Source: Afifella pfennigii DSM 17143
GTDB taxonomy: Bacteria > Pseudomonadota > Alphaproteobacteria > Rhizobiales > Afifellaceae
Reading direction: 5' to 3'
Length of the DNA stretch: 64,000 bases
NCBI RefSeq assembly: GCF_000688515.1
Contig: NZ_JHZK01000001.1
Location: forward strand, 248,001 to 312,000
Shown: one piece after another, positions 59,122 to 64,000 of the stretch
Layout: each line of letters starts with the position of its first letter
Position numbering within the stretch: position 1 is the stretch's first letter
Translations under genes and position numbers: made by a program
Notes under the pieces: model-generated
Databases searched by the model: none
What the model was told of the DNA's origin: nothing
Seen by the model: the letters and a program-made list of their open reading frames with translations, nothing else

Positions 59122-60375
59122 ATGCCATCCACGAAGACGGCCGCCTTGCGCTCTCCTCTGACCGGCCTTGCTCGCCCGGACACACAGGCGCGGCAGGCGC
59201 CGGGCGCCGGCGCCCCGGCTTTGAACGAGCCCCGGTCATCGGCGCCGGAAGCGGCCGCCCGGCCGATCCTGCGCATGCACAACGTCAGCAAGTCCTTCCA
59301 GGCCCTCCCCGTCCTGAAGGATCTCAACCTTCAGATCGCCGAGGGCGAGTTTCTGACCCTGCTCGGCCCCTCCGGCTGCGGCAAGAGCACCTCGCTCAAC
59401 ATCGTCGCCGGTCTCCTCGCGCCCGACACCGGCACCGTCTGCCTGCGCGGCATCATCGCCAACGACCTGCCGCCGCAGCGCCGGCGCCTTGGCATGGTCT
59501 TCCAGTCCTGGGCGCTGTTTCCGCATATGAGCGTCGCCGACAACATCGCCTACGGCCTGCGCATGGCCGGCACCGGAGACAAGACGACCCTCCGCCGGCG
59601 TGTCGGCGAGATGCTCGATCTCGTCCGCCTGCCCGGCACCGAAACGAAGTTCCCCTCCCAGCTCTCCGGCGGCATGCAGCAGCGCGTGGCGCTCGCCCGC
59701 GCGCTCGTCACCGAGCCCGACCTACTCCTCCTCGACGAGCCTCTCTCCAATCTCGACGCGGCTCTGCGCAAGGAGATGCAGGTGGAGCTGAAGCGCATTC
59801 ACGAGCGCCTCGGCGTGACGACCCTTCTCGTCACCCACAGCCAGGAAGAGGCGCTTGTCATGTCGGACCGCATCGCGGTGATGCGCGGTGGGCGCATTGA
59901 GCGCATCGACACGCCGATGAACGTCTATGCCGATCCGCGCACCAGCTTCGTCTGCACCTTCGTCGGCGACGCCAATGTTCTGACGGCGAGAGTGGAGGCG
60001 TTGTCGGCCGGCGAGGCGAAGCTCGCCATCGGCCCCTTGTCGCTCGTCGCCCCCGCCGCGCCCTGGTGGCGCGAAGGCGGCGAGGCGGTGATCGCGCTGC
60101 GTCCGGAATCGCTCGCCATCGCCGCTGCCGGTTCCCAGCCGGGCGGAGCCGATGCCGCCGAGGCGGGCCGCTGGAGCGCGAAAGTCACCGACCGCATCTT
60201 CAAGGGCAGTTCGATCACCTACGAGCTTTCCGCCGGCGATGCGCAAATCCATCTTCTGGCGCTGCCCCAGCCGGACGGCCGCGTTTTTCGGCGCGGCGAG
60301 GCCGCCGAGATCGTCGTTCCCAAGGCGAGCGTCATCGCGCTCAACGCGCCCGAGGAAACGGAGGCCGGGACGTGA
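59122..60375 (+). CDS. ABC importer ATPase (PotA type)
   Basis: 417 residues. The ATPase has Walker [11 protein letters not shown]-loop [13 protein letters not shown], signature [15 protein letters not shown], Walker [13 protein letters not shown] and H-loop [12 protein letters not shown]-terminal TOBE/OB domain (about 280-400) is typical of the polyamine/Fe group. The first 50 residues are a low-complexity lead before [14 protein letters not shown]; translation could begin later, for example near 59275. The stop overlaps the first permease start (GTGA). Confidence 0.88.
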   Translation: MPSTKTAALRSPLTGLARPDTQARQAPGAGAPALNEPRSSAPEAAARPILRMHNVSKSFQALPVLKDLNLQIAEGEFLTLLGPSGCGKSTSLNIVAGLLAPDTGTVCLRGIIANDLPPQRRRLGMVFQSWALFPHMSVADNIAYGLRMAGTGDKTTLRRRVGEMLDLVRLPGTETKFPSQLSGGMQQRVALARALVTEPDLLLLDEPLSNLDAALRKEMQVELKRIHERLGVTTLLVTHSQEEALVMSDRIAVMRGGRIERIDTPMNVYADPRTSFVCTFVGDANVLTARVEALSAGEAKLAIGPLSLVAPAAPWWREGGEAVIALRPESLAIAAAGSQPGGADAAEAGRWSAKVTDRIFKGSSITYELSAGDAQIHLLALPQPDGRVFRRGEAAEIVVPKASVIALNAPEETEAGT

Positions 60376-61283
60376 CGAGTGCCGGTGGCGTCCTGCCCGG
60401 CGAGACCCCGCCGCGCCGGCGCCTGCGTCTTGGCTGGTTCGCCTTTCTGGCGCCGCTGCTTTTTCTGCTCGTCGTCTTTTTCGTCATCCCGCTCATCGAT
60501 CTTCTGTCGGTGAGCTTTGCGCCCTTCACCGGCGGGCCGCGCGGCGAGGCGGGCGAGTTCACCCTCGCCAACTACGCCAAGATCCTCGGCGATCCCTTCT
60601 ATCTGCAGATGATGTGGAACTCCGTGCAGCTCGGCGTCTACAGCACCGTCTTTGCCCTTCTCATCGGCTACGCCGTCGCCTTCTATCTCTCGCGCACCAG
60701 CGGCTGGGAGCGCACCCTCATCTCCGTCGCCTGCATTCTGCCGATCTTCGTCAACGTCATCGTCGGCATCCTCGGCTGGTACATCCTGCTTCTGCCCTTC
60801 GGAGTCTTTCAGCAGGCGCTGACCGCGCTCGGCCTCATCGACGGGCCGCTGCGCTGGCTGAGGAGCTTCTGGGCGCTTGTCGCCGTGCTCACCTGGGAGC
60901 ATCTGCCCTTCGCCATCCTCATCCTCGTCTCCTCGCTGCAGCACGTGCCGGCGGACAAGATCGCCGCCGCGCGCATCGCCGGCGCCTCCAATTTCCAGAT
61001 CCTGCGCACCGTGCTTCTGCCGCTCACCATGCCGGGCATCGTGGCGAGCGCCATCCTGGTCTTCTCGCTCTCCGTTTCCTCCTATCTGGTGCCGATCCTC
61101 ATCGCCGGCCCGCGCGCCCAGGTCATCCCGCTGTCGATCTTCTCCTTCGCCAGCGAGCTTCTCAACTGGCCGATGGCTTCCGCGCTCGCCTTTCTGCTGC
61201 TCATCGTCGTGGCGGTGATCACCTATGCCTTCATCGCCCTCACCAACCGGCTGACGCGGCGCGGCGAATGGGAGATGGTGTGA
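60372..61283 (+). CDS. ABC importer permease 1 (PotB type)
   Basis: About 303 residues with six hydrophobic segments (first: WFAFLAPLLFLLVVFFVIPL). The EAA-type loop reads IAAARIAGASNFQILRTVLL, which contacts the ATPase. It starts with a GTG 4 bp inside the ATPase stop and overlaps the second permease by one base, so the transporter genes are tightly coupled. Confidence 0.88.
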   Translation: MTSAGGVLPGETPPRRRLRLGWFAFLAPLLFLLVVFFVIPLIDLLSVSFAPFTGGPRGEAGEFTLANYAKILGDPFYLQMMWNSVQLGVYSTVFALLIGYAVAFYLSRTSGWERTLISVACILPIFVNVIVGILGWYILLLPFGVFQQALTALGLIDGPLRWLRSFWALVAVLTWEHLPFAILILVSSLQHVPADKIAAARIAGASNFQILRTVLLPLTMPGIVASAILVFSLSVSSYLVPILIAGPRAQVIPLSIFSFASELLNWPMASALAFLLLIVVAVITYAFIALTNRLTRRGEWEMV

Positions 61284-62068
61284 TGCTCGCCTTGCGCATC
61301 TTCGTCTATCTCGTCGTTGCGCTGATGGCCGCCCCGGTCCTCATCAGCCTGCCGGTGGCGCTGACTTCCGCCGGGATCATCCGCTTCCCGCCCGAGGGGC
61401 TCAGCCTGCAATGGTTCCTCGCCACCTTCCAGGACGAGTTGCTGGTCCAATCCATCCTGCGCAGCTTCGTCCTCGCCCTGACCGCCGCCATCGCCGCCGT
61501 CGCCATCAGCCTGCCCTGCGCCTTCGCCATCGAGCGCGGCCGTCTCTACGGCCAGACGGCGATGGAAACGCTCATCATCGGGCCCAAGATGATCCCGCAG
61601 ATCGTCCTCGTCCTGGCGCTGCTGGTCTATTTCGAGAAACTTGGTCTGGCGGAGACCTTCCTCGGCCTCGTCGTCGCCCATCTCATCATCACCATACCCT
61701 TCGCCTTCCGCACGGTGCTGGTCAGCGTCACCTCGCTCGACAAGCGGCTGGAATGGAGCAGCGCCATCCTCGGCGCCGGCCCCTCGCGGACCTTCGCCGA
61801 GGTGATCGCACCGCAGCTCAAGACCGGCATGATCGCGGCCTTCATCTTCACCTTCATCCTCTCCTTCAACAACGTCACGATGGCGCTCTTCCTGTCTTCC
61901 ATCGGCGAGCGCACCCTGCCGGTGGAGATGTTCCAGCGCATGTATGTGGGCGGCATGACCCCGGCGATCCCTGCCATCTCCTTCATGCTGGCGCTGGCTG
62001 GCGTCGTCCTCTTCGTGGCGCTCGACCGCACCGTCGGCGTCTTCAAGTTTCTCGGCGGCGGCAAATGA
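61283..62068 (+). CDS. ABC importer permease 2 (PotC type)
   Basis: 261 residues, six membrane segments (first: IFVYLVVALMAAPVLISLPV) and an EAA-type loop (WSSAILGAGPSRTFAEVIAP). It pairs with permease 1 in the inner membrane. Its stop overlaps the enolase-superfamily gene start (ATGA), linking transport directly to the next catabolic step. Confidence 0.88.
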   Translation: MLALRIFVYLVVALMAAPVLISLPVALTSAGIIRFPPEGLSLQWFLATFQDELLVQSILRSFVLALTAAIAAVAISLPCAFAIERGRLYGQTAMETLIIGPKMIPQIVLVLALLVYFEKLGLAETFLGLVVAHLIITIPFAFRTVLVSVTSLDKRLEWSSAILGAGPSRTFAEVIAPQLKTGMIAAFIFTFILSFNNVTMALFLSSIGERTLPVEMFQRMYVGGMTPAIPAISFMLALAGVVLFVALDRTVGVFKFLGGGK

Positions 62069-63198
62069 GCCCCGCCCCGATCGCGCGCATCGAAATCTTC
62101 CGCGCCGACCTCGCCCTGGCCGAGCCCTTCGAGCACGCCTCCTCCGGCCGTATCGACCGCCTCCAGGAGATCCTCGTCAAGCTGACCGATGCGGACGGCA
62201 TCGCCGGCTGGGGCGAGATGCGCGGCAACGTTCCCTATGTCACCGGCGAGACGCCGGGCCGCGTCCTCGCCGCGCTGACGGAGGTGCTCGCGCCGCGCCT
62301 GCTTGAGGCCCGCCTTGCCAGCCTCGCCGACGTGCTGGCCTTCATGGACAAGGCGATCCTCGGCAATGCCACCGCCAAGGCCGTCGTCGATGTAGCCCTG
62401 CACGACGTCATCGCCAGGCGGCTCGGCGTGCCGGTGCAGGCGCTTCTTGGCGGCGGCACGGCGCGGCGCATCCGCTTCCACGGCACCCTGCCCTTCTGCC
62501 CGCCAGAGGAAGCGGCGAACCAGGCGAGGCGCTATCTCGATGCCGGCGTCACCAAGATCAAGGTGCGCGTCGCCTTGCGCCCGGTGCAGCGCGACCTGGC
62601 GCGCCTGGAAGCCATCCGCCGGGTCCTCGACGACCACCCGGCCGGCAAGGACGCGCTTCTTGCCGTCGACGCCAATCAGGGCTGGCGACCTAAAGAGGCG
62701 ATCGGAGCGCTGCGGCTTCTTGAGCGCTTCGATCTTGCCTGGATTGAGCAGCCGGTGGCCGCCGGAGACCTTGCCGGCATGCGCGCGGTGAAGGAGGCGG
62801 TCGCCGCCCCGGTCATCGCCGACGAATCCTGCGGCACGCCGCAGGAGCTTCTGCGCCTGATTGAGACCCGCGCCGTCGACGGCTTCCATTTCAAGCTCTG
62901 CAAGGCCGGCGGCATCCGCCGGCTGATGGGCATGATCGCCACCGCCGAGGCGGCCGGCATGCCCTACATGATCGGCCAGATGGACGAGGGCATGCTGGCG
63001 ACGGCGGCGGGCCTCAACTGCGCCGCCGCCGCAAACCCCTTTTCCTGCGAGCTCTGGGGCTATCAGCGCGTCGCCGCCCAGCCCTTCACCGGCCTCAAGG
63101 TGGAAGGCGGCGCCATGGTTCTGCCGGACGCGCCCGGCTTCGGCATCGATGTCGACGAGGCCGCGCTGACCCCCATCGCCGACTTCCCGCCAGGCTGA
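62065..63198 (+). CDS. Enolase-superfamily enzyme (MLE/NSAR-like)
   Basis: 377 residues: capping domain (about 1-125), then a modified TIM barrel. Catalytic Lys lie in TKIKVR (K164/K166), metal ligands are D202 (VDANQGW), E228 (WIEQP) and D253 or E254 (ADESCG), and K277 lies in FHFKLCKAGG. The K-x-K plus opposing Lys arrangement matches the MLE/N-succinylamino-acid racemase/dipeptide epimerase group, which racemises or epimerises a carboxylate next to an amide. It overlaps the permease by 4 bp. Substrate unknown. Confidence 0.87.
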   Translation: MSPAPIARIEIFRADLALAEPFEHASSGRIDRLQEILVKLTDADGIAGWGEMRGNVPYVTGETPGRVLAALTEVLAPRLLEARLASLADVLAFMDKAILGNATAKAVVDVALHDVIARRLGVPVQALLGGGTARRIRFHGTLPFCPPEEAANQARRYLDAGVTKIKVRVALRPVQRDLARLEAIRRVLDDHPAGKDALLAVDANQGWRPKEAIGALRLLERFDLAWIEQPVAAGDLAGMRAVKEAVAAPVIADESCGTPQELLRLIETRAVDGFHFKLCKAGGIRRLMGMIATAEAAGMPYMIGQMDEGMLATAAGLNCAAAANPFSCELWGYQRVAAQPFTGLKVEGGAMVLPDAPGFGIDVDEAALTPIADFPPG

Positions 63199-63205
63199 GG
63201 CGGCG

Positions 63206-64000
63206 ATGGGCGAGGTGCATCTCATCTGGCTGATCGACGCCGACCCGCCGAGCGAGGCAGGCGGCGGCAAGGGCTTCTATCCCGCTTCCGCCAGCACCGC
63301 GCCGCCCGACGCGACGCTGATGCGCACCCGCCTTGAGACGATCCATGACGTCGCGGTCGCCGAGACGGGCGGGCGCGCCGTCGTCACCTTGCATACTAGC
63401 CCGCGCTACCGCAGCGACTTCTTCCAGGGCCCCTATCCGGCGATCTGGCGGCGCCTTGTGGCGGCGGGCCTGGCGCTGGCGCTGCATCCGCATGAGGAGC
63501 GCGCCAACGGCACCACCTTCTACGACGACGAGAAGCATCTGCGGCAGGTCATTGCCGCCTCGCTGCAACGCGCCCGCGCCGCGCAGATCCCCCTCGCCGC
63601 CTTCCGCTCCGGCAGCTTCTCCTTCCATCCCGCCCTTCCCGCGATCCTCGCCGAGGCGGGAATAGGTCTCGATCTTTCCGCCGGGCCGGGCCTTTTCGAC
63701 AAGCGCCGTTCCATCGACTGGCCAGCTGCCGCCGCCGAGCCGGACTTCTTTTCCAGAAAGGGCCTGCCGGTCCTGGAAGTGCCGCTCGGCTGGGACGGCG
63801 AGAACGCCGAGCTTGACCGCAACTACCTCTTCAACGAGCGCACGGATCTTGCCGGTCTCATCCGCGTCCTTGACGCCATTTCCGCGCGCGGCGCCGCGCG
63901 CGGCCGACCCGAGCTCGTCAACTTCCTCGCCCACGGCTTCGGCATCGCCGATCCGACCTGGCGCAGGCAGGCGATTGCCTTCCTGCGTCACGCCGAGGCA
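63206..64000 (+). CDS. Deacetylase-like protein, cut by the window edge
   Basis: 265 codons are open to the right edge without a stop. The protein begins MGEVHLIWLIDADPPSEAGG. It carries a metal-site-like L-H-P-H-E-E stretch (near residue 98) and then FRSGSFSFHPALPAILAEAG, patterns of the NodB/polysaccharide-deacetylase (CE4-like) fold, as well as FLAHGFGIADP near the end. Such folds hydrolyse N-acetyl or imide-type amides. It starts 7 bp after the enolase-superfamily gene, in the same operon. The missing C-terminus prevents a firm family call. Confidence 0.6.
   Translation, partial: MGEVHLIWLIDADPPSEAGGGKGFYPASASTAPPDATLMRTRLETIHDVAVAETGGRAVVTLHTSPRYRSDFFQGPYPAIWRRLVAAGLALALHPHEERANGTTFYDDEKHLRQVIAASLQRARAAQIPLAAFRSGSFSFHPALPAILAEAGIGLDLSAGPGLFDKRRSIDWPAAAAEPDFFSRKGLPVLEVPLGWDGENAELDRNYLFNERTDLAGLIRVLDAISARGAARGRPELVNFLAHGFGIADPTWRRQAIAFLRHAEA

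Noticed and set aside
1-64000. CRISPR arrays, IS elements, rRNA, prophage genes
   Set aside because: No regularly spaced repeat-spacer arrays, transposase motifs, rRNA or phage structural genes were seen. The only tandem arrays are the hexamer and 15-bp repeats described.

Overview
The window is GC-rich DNA with the gene content of an alphaproteobacterium, most likely Hyphomicrobiales or a close marine relative. The evidence is a dor/tor-type C-D-A reductase operon in the Rhodobacter order, CsgH-type curli genes, ExoY/ExoF-like exopolysaccharide genes and frequent GTG/TTG starts. I see no rRNA, tRNA, IS element, phage gene or CRISPR array. The assignment rests on gene content only.

Layout. 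(1) 0-6.1 kb: a fragment of a DmdA/GcvT-like gene, a PepSY protein, a Tat-exported PQQ-type propeller with a diheme cytochrome c, an intact DmdA/GcvT-like gene and an outer-membrane channel-like protein. (2) 6.3-14.5 kb: a TMAO/DMSO respiration locus, with hybrid kinase (torS-like), divergent regulator (torR), pentaheme torC, chaperone torD, molybdoenzyme torA and a DUF2478 gene. (3) 15.3-30 kb: a biofilm-matrix region in which two curli blocks (csgG, csgF and two curlins; then a CsgB-like curlin, csgH and a large curlin) flank exopolysaccharide genes (glycosyltransferase, beta-helix lyase-like protein, export protein, flippase, UDP-sugar dehydrogenase, priming transferase). (4) 30.2-48.8 kb: an orphan sensor kinase, a Wzc-like protein, an operon of RraA-like, ATP-grasp and two tandem Ldh-family genes with a decayed second ATP-grasp copy, then a second polysaccharide set (polymerase, GINT1-like protein, second flippase, acyltransferase-like protein, glycosyltransferase, ATP-grasp ligase). 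(5) 48.9-64 kb: a catabolic island of two divergent SDRs, a DapA-family aldolase/lyase, M20 deacylase, double-winged-helix GntR regulator, creatinase/ectoine-hydrolase-like M24 protein, carbamoylase-like M20 protein, 2-hydroxyacid dehydrogenase, a PotABCD-type ABC importer, an enolase-superfamily protein and a truncated deacetylase-like gene.

How they fit. Regions 1 and 2 point to marine organosulfur or amine-oxide metabolism. Regions 3 and 4 would build a matrix of amyloid fibres plus a uronic-acid-containing, probably acyl- or aminoacyl-decorated, polysaccharide. Region 5 looks like one regulon for uptake and stepwise opening of an unknown N-acylated or N-carbamoylated compound. Its three promoter regions carry matching 27-bp operator-like sites, and it is the best candidate here for an undescribed system. 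The tandem Ldh pair, which lacks both family-conserved histidines, is a second one.
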